A stretch of DNA of 64,000 bases from Lineus longissimus (GCF_910592395.1 NC_088310.1:16621501-16685500); one strand, 5' to 3'. Shown: positions 13,601-26,600, counted from the stretch's first letter. A program made the numbers and translations. The notes: a model not told the origin generated them from the sequence alone.

Positions 13601-14890
13601 AGTGAAAATTGTACTGTATATTTTACACCCTATACAGCCTGAACAATAGAAGGTTAACCTTTTTTTCATCTGAATCGCTTTGGAAAAGAAAATGTTCTAC
13701 AAAATCGCAAAACCAGGTGCAAATATTTTGTACTTACAGTATAATAATGATTGATCCATAACAAAGTGTACAATCAATTTAGTGGTACTGTTGCGATGGT
13801 GGTGGTGAATATTAGTATTTTTATTTTAATGTTGAAGGAACATCAAAAATAAGGAAGACAATTTTTTTTCTCGACTGATCTTCATTAATGTTCATGTTAT
13901 CATTTCATGTCTCCCTCCCTCTGCTCGAGAAGTTTGAATGAAAAATACCCAGGAACAAATTATGGCTCATTGAGATGATTCCCCCTCCAGAATTTTTTTT
14001 CACTTCTGCTCTGACGATGCTGAACCCTAAAAATCGAGTTTGGTTGCAAAGCTCAGAACAACAAATAATACACTTCAAGGAAATCTGACCAGTATTTCGC
14101 CCACCAGCGCCCCAAAGGATGCTGACATACCGGTATTACAGTTTCGAATGGACAAGGTGGGTGAATGGGTGACAGAAAAACATAACAGGTGACAGATCTA
14201 ATCAGAGGAGCTCAGTATTTGCAAACTGATGTTGAGAATCAGTTAAAAGACAATGTGAGAATGTTTATCTCGCCATACACTATTGGCCAATGAGATTTAC
14301 CAGTGATTGCTTCAGCCTGCACCCAAAGGATACTGCAGCAGTGTAGTCAGACTTGTTTAAGCAGATCACAGAATGCAAAGATTCTGTCTATAATGGACAA
14401 CCTTGGCGTTGACAAATGGTGTCCTTGGGTTGTCTCTTTGAATGGATATGCCAATTGTTGATGAAACTCATGCAGTGCTGTCATTAATCATGAAAAGATC
14501 TTGACAGCCTCTAGCATCAATCCTTGAAGGGGTGCTGTTGGCTGGAGGTGAGGGTGCAAATTGGTGGTCTAATAGGCATACTTATAGGGAACTGGGTCTA
14601 GTTTGAGCTAGTGATAATGATATCCCTCAAACAGGAATGAGTTGTGTATAATGATATACTGTTAGAAAGTGGATATGCCTATTGGCAACTTGGTAAGACC
14701 TTATTTAATCCACCGAGCTCCTACTTAAAGTCTCTCTGTTAACTTCATTTGTTGCATAATCTCTAAAAGTTTGTTTCGATTTCTCACACAAAAAATACAA
14801 TTTTCTTGATTTTGCCTCATCCTTGAGATGCGCAACAAACTCATTTATTTTATACTACTGTACTTCTCAAGGGGCCTGACTAGCTTTTCT
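10620..14890. other. Long stretch without a recognised gene
   Basis: AT-rich DNA with homopolymer runs and only short unsupported frames. A local direct repeat (CAATTCGCCTAATGCATT / CAATTCTCCTAATGGATT) sits near 12060-12120. No tRNA, SINE or exon was seen. Confidence 0.5.
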
Positions 14891-14894
14891 GTCC

Positions 14895-15010
14895 GGGCTG
14901 GGGGGTGCAAAATGATACTTTTCGAAATTTTTCAGCCAAAATCATGGTCCAAAACACATTTTTTGCTGACTCCTGGGGTGGGAGGGGGCATATGCCCCTG
15001 CAAGCTTCTA
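14895..15010. repeat. Possible GGGGG-rich dispersed repeat fragment
   Basis: GGCTGGGGGGTGCAAAATGA followed by GGGGTGGGAGGGGGCATATGCCCC resembles the G-rich parts of the GGATCCAGG repeats at 26.75 and 52.87 kb. The relationship is by eye only. Confidence 0.3.
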
Positions 15011-15070
15011 CACCTGATTCTGATTCTGCAGGATTTGATTCTATTTTCTTTCTGTCAGTCCACAGCTCAG

Positions 15071-15136
15071 CAAAGGATGCCTGTCCCTCGCCCTCCTTGC
15101 TGCGAACACTGTGGATGTTCTCACGGATCGGTTACT
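15071..15136 (+). CDS. Candidate small first coding exon (hypothetical)
   Basis: A GC-richer block lies between an acceptor-like CACAGCTCAG ending at 15070 and a strong donor, ACT then GTAAGT at 15137. An ATG at 15077 with A at -3 opens twenty codons, MPVPRPPCCEHCGCSHGSVT, ending in phase 0. That phase matches the phase-0 start of the TMEM151 exon at 60169, so this could be its first coding exon across a 45-kb intron. Nothing else ties the two together: the known vertebrate N-termini are acidic, this one is Cys/Pro-rich. It could be an exon of another transcript or a chance open stretch. Confidence 0.2.
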
Positions 15137-15179
15137 GTAAGTACTGCCTTATTGTCAAAGTATTGAAAAGAAGATGAAG

Positions 15180-16862
15180 AAGAATTGTCCTGCTTCCAAG
15201 ATAAGCGCCATGTTACTGCTCAATTTGGTGTGATCGAACTTCAAACAAAAAAGTATTTGTTGATGAGTATAAATAATGATGCGCAAAAATATGAGATGAA
15301 GCTATTTTAAAGTCGATGATTGTCAGCTGACAAACATGAAGTGACTGGAATAGCAAGATAAAATTGATGTTGTTCTGTAGATTTTTGATTCAGACGAGAA
15401 GATATGAAGAACTAACGACCTAATTCGACTGATGACGATGTTGCAGAGGGTTAAATCTATGAATTCCTTGTTATTTTCTTCCGTATCAATGCACATGATT
15501 GCTTGTGGTACTTTATGATATGACCAATGATGTGACGAAGTTACACTTTTCTCTAGAGGGTGTCACTACTCTTCAGCAGCAGTGTTTCAAAATATCCTTC
15601 AGTACTCTTATATTTAAGTCTTCTTTGCCCTTGGAGAGTCGCTGGAGCCGAATTAGATGTGCAATAAATCAATATCATTCATTAGTTTAAAGGGTATTGA
15701 TGTAAACCAGTTGGAAGACTATATTGGGTTCAAAATGCTCCCAGCTGGTATTGTTCTACCGACAGAATGTCAGAGCACTGCAACCAGATCCAATTTTATC
15801 TATTTAATGAGGCTAGCCAAGAAACATCAGTAAGCAGAAATGGTTAGTTGAAATGGCTTCTGATCTCCCCCTGGCTAAAATGAACTTCCTTTGACATTTT
15901 ACAAGAGGTTTCTACCAAGGAGAGAAAAATGTGGTTATCGCCTTGGAGGTCAACAGCTACAACAGACTGTGCTGAGAGGTTTCAGTGGATTACCTTTGGC
16001 AAATGTTTGGCTCTTTTGTTAAAAGCAGAAGTTCACTTGGGAAATTTGTAATTTTGGACAGCCATCAGAAGTTCCTGGTTATGCTCTTTCTTGATGAAGG
16101 GCAACAGTGAGACCAGTCAGAAGTCCTCGACAATTTCCATCAAGGGAAGCTTCCATTTCCTTTAACCAACTTGGAATAATTTTTTCGAATTCCTGCAACT
16201 CCAAATTCAATCTGCCAAGAAAAAGTATTTTAGTAATGACTCGCTACATGAATGTACACAACCAACAGCTAATATTCATGATAAACTGAAACTCTTTCAA
16301 ATACCGTTTGTTAAATTGGCTCTTAAAGTAGTTTATGGCCGCCTGGATCAGAAAATCGTCCTCAAAAGAATTCTCACAAGGTGCTTTATCTGATAGAAGT
16401 CAATTTCCCTTTAGGATTATCATCAATCACTGCCACTTGCCTTATAAAAATGGCCACAGATCTTCGTTTAAACCATCGAGGCGGACCAAGCTTGATGCGT
16501 GCTTGTCAGCAGTCTTGCGTGTGATGGCATGTTGAATATGAAATATGAGTGACATTTATCAAAGGACTGAGAGGAAGTGTCGGTGTGTTCTCTCAAATTG
16601 CGTGATAGAGACGGCATATCGTTTTTCATTTGAATTAAATGATAAAGGTAAATGTGGAGGTGTTGATGTGAAAATGATTATTATTGATGTTGTTGTGTAA
16701 AAGAATTGATACTGTGACCAATGATTTATCAGGATACCTGTTGAGCCCTCCTTGAATTGCTTCAGTTATTTGAAAGGTTTTATGAAGAATCCTTGCAAAT
16801 TTTACCTGAGGACAGATGAATTTTATTGACAACCTGTGGAATTCAGGGGCTAATGTTTGCTT
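15180..16862. other. Nothing recognised
   Basis: AT-rich DNA between the candidate small exon and the satellite array. Short frames only. Confidence 0.5.
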
Positions 16863-18867
16863 TTCCTTCTACTTCTCGCTACTGTAGTTCTCAATCCAGC
16901 ATCTTGCTCCACTATTGACCCGATCAGTAATCTTGGATTTCAAACATGTCCTTCTGCTTCTCACCACAGTTTTGTCCTCAATCCATCATCCTGCACCTCA
17001 ATTGACCCAATCAGTAACCTGCAATCCCAAACATGTCCTTCTACTTCTCCCCACTGTTGTTGTCCTCAATCCATCATCCTGCACCTCCATTAACCCAATC
17101 AGTAACCTGCAATCCCAAACATGTCCTTCTGCTTCTCTCCACTGTTGTTGTCCTCAATCCATCATCCTGCTCCTCCATTGGCCCAATCAGTAACCTGCAA
17201 TCCCAAACATGTCCTGCTTCTTCCCACTGTTGTTGTCCTCAATCCACCATCCTGCACCTCAATTGACCCAATCAGTAACCTTGGATCCCAAACATGTCCT
17301 TCTGCTTCTTCCCACTGTTGTTCGCCTCAATCCATCATCCTGCACCTCCATTAACCCAATCAGTAACCTGCAATCCCAAACATGTCCTTCTGCTTCTTCC
17401 CACTGTTGTTCTCCTCAATCCATCATCCTGCACCTCCATTAACCCAATCAGTAACCTGCAATCCCAAACATGTCCTTCTACTTCTTCCCACTGTTGTTGT
17501 CCTCAATCCATCATCCTGCACCTCAATTGACCCAATCAGTAACCTGCAATCCCAAACATGTCCTTCTGCTTCTTCCCACTGTTGTTCTCCTCAATCCATC
17601 ATCCTGCACCTCCATTAACCCAATCAGTAACCTGCAATACCAAACATGTCCTTCTACTTCTCCCCACTGTTGTTGCCCTCAATCCATCATTCTGCTCCTC
17701 CATTGGCCCAATCAGTAACCTGCAATCCCAAACATGTCCTGCTTCTTCCCACTGTTGTTCTCCTCAATCCATCATCCTGCACCTCCATTAACCCAATCAG
17801 TAACCTGCAATCCCAAACATGTCCTGCTTCTTCCCACTGTTGTTCTCCTCAATCCATCATCCTGCACCTCCATTAACCCAATCAGTAACCTGCAATCCCA
17901 AACATGTCCTGCTTCTTCCCACTGTTGTTCTCCTCAATCCATCATCCTGCTCCTCCATTAACCCAATCAGTAACCTGCAATCCCAAACATGTCCTTCTGC
18001 TTCTCTCCACTGTTGTTGTCCTCAATCCATCATCCTGCACCTCCATTAACCCAATCAGTAACCTGCAATCCCAAACACGTCCTTCTACTTCTCCCCACTG
18101 TTGTTCTCCTCAATCCATCATCCTGCACCTCCATTAACCCAATCAGTAACCTGCAATCCCAAACATGTCCTTCTACTTCTCCCCACTGTTGTTCTCCTCA
18201 ATCCATCATCCTGCACCTCCATTGACCCAATCAGTAACCTGCAATCCCAAACATGTCCTTCTGCTTCTTCCCACTGTTGTTCTCCTCAATCCATCATCCT
18301 GCACCTCCATTAACCCAATCAGTAACCTGCAATCCCAAACATGTCCTTCTACTTCTTCCCACTGTTGTTCTCCTCAATCCATCATCCTGCTCCTCCATTG
18401 GCCCAATCAGTAACCTGCAATCCCAAACATGTCCTTCTACTTCTTCCCACTGTTGTTCTCCTCAATCCATCATCCTGCACCTCCATTAACCCAATCAGTA
18501 ACCTACAATCCCAAACATGTCCTTCTGCTTCTCCCCACTGTTGTTGTCCTCAATCCATCATCCTGCACCTCAATTGACCCAATCAGTAACCTACAATCCC
18601 AAACATGTCCTGCTTCTTCCCACTGTTGTTCTCCTCAATCCATCATCCTGCACCTCCATTAACCCAATCAGTAACCTGCAATCCCAAACATGTCCTTCTA
18701 CTTCTCTCCACTGTTGTTGTCCTCAATCCATCATTCTGCTCCTCCATTGGCCCAATCAGTAACCCTTGATCCCAAACATGTCCTTCTGCTTCTCTCCACT
18801 GTTGTCCTCAATCCAGCATCCTGCTCCTCTGTTGTCCCAATCAGTGACATGCATCCCAAGCTTTATA
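16863..18867 (+). repeat. Satellite array of 85/88-bp units, about 22 copies
   Basis: The marker AAACATGTCC (AAACACGTCC once, at 18077) recurs 22 times from 16946 to 18778. Spacing is 87 bp once, 88 bp in most units and 85 bp in five (after 17209, 17734, 17819, 17904 and 18605). The 85-bp form lacks three bases in CCTTCTGCTTC. Variants of the AATTGACC, ATTAACC and ATTGGCC segment intermix along the array. The outermost units are the most diverged, as expected if internal units are homogenised. Both lengths are 3n+1, so no frame passes through more than about three units; the many 77-codon frames are artefacts. Each unit from 17005 on carries CCAATCAG. Confidence 0.95.
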
Positions 18868-20460
18868 AAAATCAAGTAATAAATCAATTGATCATATCAA
18901 AACTCATAGAACTTGCAGACATATTGGTGAGTTCAGTATAGGATGGGGACGGCACCTCAATGTTGTCATTTGAATGAGATCAACCGCCTTGGGGCTTCTG
19001 GTGATCATTTATTCCTCCAGTTGAAGACTACAGCTATTGGTTTCAAATAGCAATTACCAAAAGGGTAATAGAGGTCATCGGCGAAATATTGGTGGATTGT
19101 TCCAGAGACCACTCTGTAAACAGTTATTTCATTTGTCAATTAATGAGATGTTGTCTTTGTGGTTGTCATGAGTGTCATCAAGACAATGGAGTCATTTCAA
19201 CTTATATGCTACCCTGGTCATTTTCTGAACTTGGACCAACCAGTGATCCACTACAATTTCCCCTTGTTATTCTTGTAATGGCTTTTGATAATGTCTGCTT
19301 ATTCTGCCTTTCATACTGGCTTTCATATTCAATTTCATTGCCCTTAATAAGGAACATTTTTCAGAAGTTAGACCTTGCTTAATATAGTAAAACGGTAGCC
19401 AGTACCGTCTCAACTGCTTGGACTTGCACACTGCATATGTGACACGTCACAGCAAAAGGAGGCACATGTCGCACAGAAGATGAGCCTTAATGCACTCAGA
19501 GATTGGAAAAAATTGACAAACTCAGATTTTACAAAAGGCTGATGACAGTGAAATAAACAGCCAGTCCGTCTCAACCTCTCAAGCTTGAGCGACATGCACT
19601 TGGTTTTCTGTGACTGTCACACAAATTACAATAACAAATGTTTTCCTACCATATATGTTCAGTACGATTTCTGACTGGACCGGATCATCCATTTTACCTT
19701 ATTTTCTCTCACCAAGCTTACTTTCCGATAAATGTTATGGGAAACTTCCAAATTTCTATTTATCATTGTGGCATCTCCAAGGAACGCACTGTACTCCTGC
19801 GTCCAGTACGATTTCCAATCAGTCCACTTCCTCCTTGGGGCATTTGCATTCATTTGTCATGAATACTGATTGATGATGACAAATTAACATGAGTGCGAGT
19901 GGGATCGCCATGTCGTTTGGTGGCATTTGGCATGAATTCCTCCTGATAACTAGATTACCAATCAACAGATCTCTTGTAGTGGTAGCCGGGCAAGAATCGA
20001 TTCTTATGCCATGCCGGACAGTTGGTGGTCATTCTTGCCAGCTAGTTATTAGATTATATTGATAGTTACGTTTGGTCCTGGTTGTATTTATCAGGTTGCC
20101 GATGGGTTTGTCAATTGATCTAGTTTAAGACCAGCAATTACTTGTGGACAAAGAGTACAGTTTGATAAATGTTAGAATTCGGATACGTATCCAAATTCTA
20201 ACCTTTTGCGAACTGAGTATACTTCTTTGGCAGTGTCTTCCATGATATTAGGCGGTAAGTTGTGACAATCAGCCACTGTAAAGAGTGAAGAAGTATCATG
20301 TAATCCTGAGAAGGAGATGTCGCAGAAGAGGATCAGCTTGCCAGAGTATCAGCAGTACTTTAGTAGCGTGTTGCTGTCACAACTTGCCTGCCTGCCTGAA
20401 GATCCAGATGTCAGAATCATAACCCATGACAAATAACATATCAAAAGTGATCAGGTCTCC
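18868..20460. other. No gene recognised; contains a palindrome
   Basis: Short frames only. A near-perfect 32-bp palindrome sits at 20171-20202 (see its own entry). Confidence 0.5.
20171..20202. repeat. 32-bp near-perfect palindrome
   Basis: Two 16-base arms, GTTAGAATTCGGATAC and GTATCCAAATTCTAAC, meet with no spacer and have one mismatch. It can form a hairpin or cruciform. It is not part of any repeat I recognised. Confidence 0.8.
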
Positions 20461-20479
20461 TGATAGTGTACTGTTTCAC

Positions 20480-20692
<213 letters not shown>

Positions 20693-20919
20693 TAGGGGAT
20701 GCATGTCCATTTTTACGGGAAAGTGTGAGGAGACAATTGGAGGATGGTAGCCCCATCCCCATCTCCTGTAGGAAATGACACCTGCTCTAAGGAAATGACT
20801 AGATTATTGTGTCTCATTGTTATCTATATCTACATGTTACATTAAGTTGGAGAAATATTGCAGATTTTTTACAGGAACACATCGCAATGGAATAAAGCAA
20901 GCTGCCGACTCCTGCATTG

Positions 20920-21075
20920 TCAGGGGCGGATCCAGGTGCTGCAAAAAGAGGTGACATGCACTGCAATTCTCATCAAAATTCCTGGTGTGTTCCAAAATTT
21001 CATATTCGATTGAAAAATTCTCATGAATTAGGGAGAGGCAGTGTGTCTGGTGCGCCCCTCCTTGGAACCACGCCT
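20920..21075. repeat. GGATCCAGG dispersed repeat copy
   Basis: Starts GGGGCGGATCCAGGTGCTGC and ends near GCGCCCCTCCTTGG, resembling the blocks at 26.75 and 52.87 kb. Confidence 0.45.
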
Positions 21076-21089
21076 TTTTGTTGTGATGC

Positions 21090-22261
21090 ACATGTGATTT
21101 CTGTCTGCAGAGGCCTTCACAGTCTCAGCAGGTCTTTAATGCCATCATGGTTATATAGTGTCATAAAATGTGAATCATAGATTCATCTGAAAAGACTAAA
21201 TATTATATTCTCCTTGCAACAAAGTAAAGCATTGGCTTACTCTTCAACAGGTGAGGACATGGTCCTTGGACAGTTTTGTTGCCTGATATCACTGATTTTC
21301 TCCTGAGCGTCAGCATTCTGGATCAAAATGTACCATCTCCTTTGGCAAAAACACTCGTCAAATCTATACAATATCAAGAGATATGAAAAAGTGCAATACA
21401 TAACTGAGCACCAGATGACATTCAGGACAACTTTCCCATGATCATCAATAAATAAAGTACATTGACATTCCACACTACATCACAGGCAGATATCTTATGG
21501 TATCTACGGGGTCTCTCACTTCTCATTTCCTACGGCTATGATGCAATATCCTTGCATTGGACTAACTTTCATCATGGGCTATAATTCATTTGGACGCCCC
21601 TGTCAGCCCCACATGATCTCGTGTCAAGTACACGCTTCCAGTATACTTGTGGTTGCTTTCATCTGTCGGACAATTATGGTTGATTTAACATCATATCTTA
21701 TTGATCTGATATAGATTTCTTGCACGAAAAGATAGTCTTATATCACCTGGAGCTGTGCACACCTGGCAGATTGACTGCTTCCGATAAAATCTCGTGCCAC
21801 AAGTGATTCTATCGCAATTTGGATTAAGAGATTTTTTTGCTGAGCTAATAAAAAAAATCTCTTGTGCCTGTGGCTCAGTTGCAAAGACAAAAATGTAACT
21901 CAGGAACTTATTCTAAAATAACTTTTGTTTGTTTTCAAAATCATCATTTCAGGCATGAAAGAAGGAAAATGCCTAAGCCTTGTTGGAGTGAAAATGGTCA
22001 GGTAACTCAACCATGACCCTTTTTGGTAATGATAAGTGTAATTCAGTGATGTTAGGGGGTGTTTATGAAATTTATGTTAATGGTAGGAAGCTGAAGCAGT
22101 CAGTTCGCGTTGACCCATCCAGGTAGCTTTCTTGTGAATAGCACAGTTATGCGTTGTATGTTTACCATGAGATCCTCTCCATGTGGTGCTCAAGCAGGCT
22201 ATTATTGGCAAGGCGATTATGTATGAGGAAGGGCTGATCTTCAAACCATACCCTCGATGTT
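21090..22261. other. Nothing recognised
   Basis: AT-rich DNA leading up to the foldback structure. No exon or RNA gene was seen. Confidence 0.5.
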
Positions 22262-22907
22262 GGAGCTGAAATGTAATCACTTATCACAGGTAATGGTACC
22301 ATCTATGATAACTAATCACAACATCAAGCCTTGTTATCAGTCACTTAGCACAGGTAATGTTATCATCTGTGATAACTGATCACAACATCAAGCCTTGTTA
22401 GCAGTCACTTCCCATAGGTAATGGTACCATCTATGATAACTGATCACAACATCAAGCCTTGTTATCAGTCACTTATCACAGGTAATGGTACCATCTATGA
22501 TAACTAATCACAACATCAAGCCTTGTTAGCAGTCACTTCCCACAGGTAATGGTACCATCTATGATAACTGATCATAACATCAAGCCTTGTTATCAGTCAC
22601 TTATCACAGGTAATGGTACCATCTATGATAACTGATCACAACATCAAGCCTTGTTATCAGTCACTTATCACAGGTAATGGTACCATCTATGATAACTGAT
22701 CACAACATCAAGCCTTGTTATCAGTCACTTATCACAGGTAATGGTACCATCTATGATAACTGATCACAACATCAAGCCTTGTTATCAGTCACTTATCACA
22801 GGTAATGGTACCATCTATGATAACTGATCACAACATCAAGCCTTGTTATCAGTCACTTATCACAGGTAATGGTACCCACCTGATTGCTGAATCACAACAG
22901 CAAGCCT
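22262..22907 (+). repeat. Left arm: ten 64-bp tandem units
   Basis: The units are highly alike, especially the five from 22609 to 22865, implying recent homogenisation. Variants GTTAGCAGTCACTTCCC and GTTATCAGTCACTTATC alternate in the first half. The last unit decays into GATTGCTGAATCACAACAGC. Confidence 0.9.
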
Positions 22908-23216
22908 TTTTAACATTCACAGTTTGCCAGCCCGTTGTTTCTGATCAGAAGTCAAATCTGCTATGAATAAATTCAGGCGCAATGTCATTGCAGACAACAA
23001 TCAGGTCATTATTGGTATATCGGTGGACCCACCATGGAGGAAAAGCATTTGATAATGAATTGGTCTGGACAGAATGATCTAGGATGATGTCACCCAGAAT
23101 TGACGTCCTCGGATTGCCGTCTCCATATGTGGTGATTATGGGATATAAAGCTGTGTTATGGTATATTTTATCTCTGTTACAAAGTCAACTGTGTCATGTC
23201 ACAGTATGTTTTGCGA

Positions 23217-23640
23217 ACAAGGCTTAATGTTATGATTCAACAATCATGGATGGTTCCAATTCCTGTGTGGAGTGACTTCTGTTGTTGTGTTGTGACTGCA
23301 GTTGTTGTGATTCAGCAGTCATAGATGGTACCATTATAATTACCTGTTGGAAGAGACTGGTAGTGGTAACAAGGCTTGTTGTTGTGATTGAGCAGTCGCA
23401 GATGGTACCATTTCTTGTAAGAAGTGACTGCTAACAACGCTGTTGTTGTGATTCAGCAATCATAGATGGTACCATAATCTGTGACATGCAACTGCTAACG
23501 TTTGTTGTTGTGATTGAGCTGTCATAGATGGTACCATTACCTGTGAGAAGTGACTGCTAACAAGGTTTGATGATGTGATCAGTTATCATAGATGGTACCA
23601 TTACCCTGGGAAGTGACTAGTGCTAACAAGGGTTTCACCT
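23217..23640 (-). repeat. Right arm: six diverged units in reverse orientation
   Basis: Spacings between KpnI-like cores are 75, 77, 64, 62 and 64 bp. The outer units (near 23527 and 23591) best match the left arm; those nearest the loop are most degenerate. Confidence 0.8.
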
Positions 23641-23644
23641 CATA

Positions 23645-26600
23645 ACAACTGTGCCTCATATAAGGTCTCTGCATAGGCAATACACTCTAAGTAATATTGG
23701 TCTTATTTAAAAACCCTAAAATAAGCTTTTCGCAGAGTGCACATAATCGTGCCACTCATTTCAGAAGAAAATTTTTTTAATGTGGTTCCTAGCTATGAAT
23801 AACCTGAAACATGTTTAAAAAGTTGTGGAAAAAATATTTGGTGTATCTCTTTGCAAATTACTTTTTTCAATTTTAAAAAGACCCTTTTGTGTTTCCACAG
23901 TGATGTGACTGATATTCAAACCAGCAACTGATTAATTGTTGAACACTTCAACAGGGACCGTACTCCACTTTTTGCAAAGATCACTCAGAGTTGTTATTTC
24001 ATAACCATGATGATGATTGAAGCTTAGAATCAATAACAACCTGCACCTAGCAGCTGGTTACACTGTATCACTACAGCGATATCACCAACTTGTAACACCC
24101 AGCATCTCTGGTCATGACAATAAATCCAGGCAATTTTCTGAAACTTATCGCAAGCCCAAGAGCAATGTGATGGTAACATCTTGTGCCTTTCCTTGAAGAT
24201 ACCTGTTGAGAGGTGCTTGCATATTGTCCGTGCCGATCACGTGTGCCCCATAAAAATGTCCAAGAGGCATGAGTATGCATACTCTTGCTCACCCCTTTTC
24301 ACCTTTCCCTTGAAATGATTACAAATGATCCTATCTGTGGAGTGATTCAGACCCTGCTCGTTTCCCTATCTCATTCCAAGCTGTGATCTCCTGGCGATAC
24401 ACCTTGTTAAGGTCAAGCGATAAATCAGCATTAGCAGGTTTAGTTAGCGCCTTATTGCCTGTCTCATCCTGGTCTTGAATATCCAATGATTCATGCCAAT
24501 TATGCGCTGGCACCTCAGGGAGATTGTCTTCACTCTGCGGCAGGTTACTGGAAGTGGTTGGTCATCTCTGCATACAAGACGTATTACCTTTTAACCAAAA
24601 ATATACCACCAGCTTTCGACCAAAAACATGTGATCAGCAGTCACTGCTGATCTTATCGATTGAAAGTGAAATTTCTGGCTGAAAGAAAGATACAGTAAGT
24701 GTACATGAGGATCTGTCTCAACACACAATTTGATGGTCCTTGGCTTCAGAAAGCTGGCAACATCAACTGCTGTTCTTTCTTTCGAATCGCCTGTTGGCTA
24801 GGGTTTTCTTTATGCCAGAAAAAGCAAAACAAAATGTGAGCAAAACATTTTAAAATATAACCATGCATGTGCCTCCTCAGAAGATGAGAATAACGTGATT
24901 GTTGTAGCTCGCATTGGACATGTTGGAGACATGTTCGGAGGGTTAAAATACTGTTGATTTATTGTCTTGTGGAAAAAATATCTTCTAGTCAAGAGGACCA
25001 TGATCTGTAGCTCGCGTCACATGTTGCAACACTATTGACAACAGTTGTCCAGTGGTGTGTATATTCAAATTATTGACCCTACTGTGGCTGATATTTTGAA
25101 ACACAATCTCATCTACCCTGCTGTAAGTGCCATTGACGGAAGTGAATGCGCCCAAAGAAAGCCTCCTTCCAAATGACTTGATCACTTTGACAATGATACA
25201 CAATGAAAGATGATGTCGCTTTTGATATAGAACGCCTATCATCATAATCAGTACTATCACATTCAAATGCTATCCGCCATGAATAAAATATCTGGTATGT
25301 TTCTCCATTCTTAGTCTAACCTTTCTGTCAACAACACTATCAGCTGGCAGTGAGGTTTTTCGCGTTGTACTGATGGTGACGACTTATTCCATGTCTGGCT
25401 CAGATTAATGGTAATGCGCTATAGAATACAGATCTGGGTGTTCAATAGATAGAAGTCAATGAACTTGGAGGTAAGTCGGGGATTGCTGTAGAAGTCACCT
25501 TGATACAATTGGATTGTGATAGGTCAAACCCAGGTGGTGTCCATGGATGATGACACAAACATGATCAGCTATTTTTCTGTCCCCAGGTAAGCTACCAGAG
25601 AACTAATGCTCGAAATAAGCAGTGTATTATAAGACCACTCATTTCAGGAGACATAGGGATTCTTAGCTGCTGTCGTTTAGTTTTCTTATTATTTATTCAT
25701 CTGTGAAATTTCATGTCTATGTCTCCTGAAGAAAAGGGTTGGAATCTATCAAGAAAGAAATTATGTGTATCATAACGTAGAGAGGGATTACCCTCATAGA
25801 GAGTCCTGCAATGTCGAAAACTAGTGTGATATGACCGATGTACGCCACCTGGGTTGCAAAACCAGTTGATATATTTCTTGTGGGAAGATGTGAAGAAGAG
25901 TTCTTCTTCTTTGTTGGGGCATGGGTTGTGATGCGAGGGCCAAACTAGCTGATTTATGTTGTGTGTCGCTCAGGTTGGGAGCCAGTTGGGAGCCAGCCTC
26001 TATTCGCTGAAGCAGTGCTATCCATGACTGCTCTCTTTGCTGTGGTCATTTTTTTGCCTGTTACACAGAAACAAATGCAGAACAGATTCAGGAGTCAGAG
26101 AAAAAGGGGTCTGGTACCTAAGTGAAAAAAAGGGGCAACCAGATGTTTTGTACATCAATTTCAAATAACTTTCTTATTCTGGGCAGGGATGCAACCCCTG
26201 TATTCTTGTCTGAAATGTGACTTCGTTCCATTTGCCTTTTACATGTTATATGTCCTCGGTTTGTTGAGACTGATTGAAGTCTAATCCTATCGGCATGTCA
26301 TTCCAGCGTTTCCTTTGTTTTAAGCTAGGTTAGGGTTTCTATAATCATCCATCAGCGAAGAGCACAAATCAAATTTGGCTTCAGTCGAGATATTTTAGGA
26401 AAGAGAGGAAAATATCTCCGTTGTTCCGCTTAGAAAATCTGACCTTGTTTGAGACGAAAGGAATCATTCGGGAATTTTATTGCACATGAAATTGATGTTT
26501 TAGGGGTTCCTTTGTTTGAAGTCAGGTTTGGGTTTCCATTTATCCACCACTGACTGATGGTAATCAAAATTCTGGTTTTATTGCCTATATTCTTGGAAGC

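Larger units (their letters stand above)
22262..23640. mobile_element. Foldback-like element: inverted tandem arrays of a 64-bp unit
   Basis: Left arm: AGGTAATGG (one variant AGGTAATGT) recurs at 22289 and then every 64 bp to 22865, ten units carrying GGTACC and TGATAACTGATCACAACATC. Right arm: GATGGTACC or GATGGTTCC recurs at 23249, 23324, 23401, 23465, 23527 and 23591, six more diverged units. Their TCATAGATGGTACCATTACC is the reverse complement of the left unit. About 300 bases separate the arms. Long inverted repeats made of tandem direct repeats are the hallmark of Foldback/Galileo-type elements. Neither arm nor loop encodes a protein. Confidence 0.65.

Noticed and set aside
16857-18941. 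About twenty overlapping frames of 70-90 codons reading SSIHHPAPPLTQSVTCNPKHV...
   Set aside because: They are produced by a satellite whose unit is 3n+1, so each frame is opened and closed by the repeat. There is no single continuous protein.
22262-23640. CRISPR array, because of regular 64-bp repeats
   Set aside because: The whole unit is repeated with no unique spacers, part of it is inverted, and the DNA is animal.
25462-25473. MNLE followed by GAG|GTAAGT as a phase-0 first exon
   Set aside because: Four codons with poor start context; a donor match of this quality is expected by chance in 64 kb.
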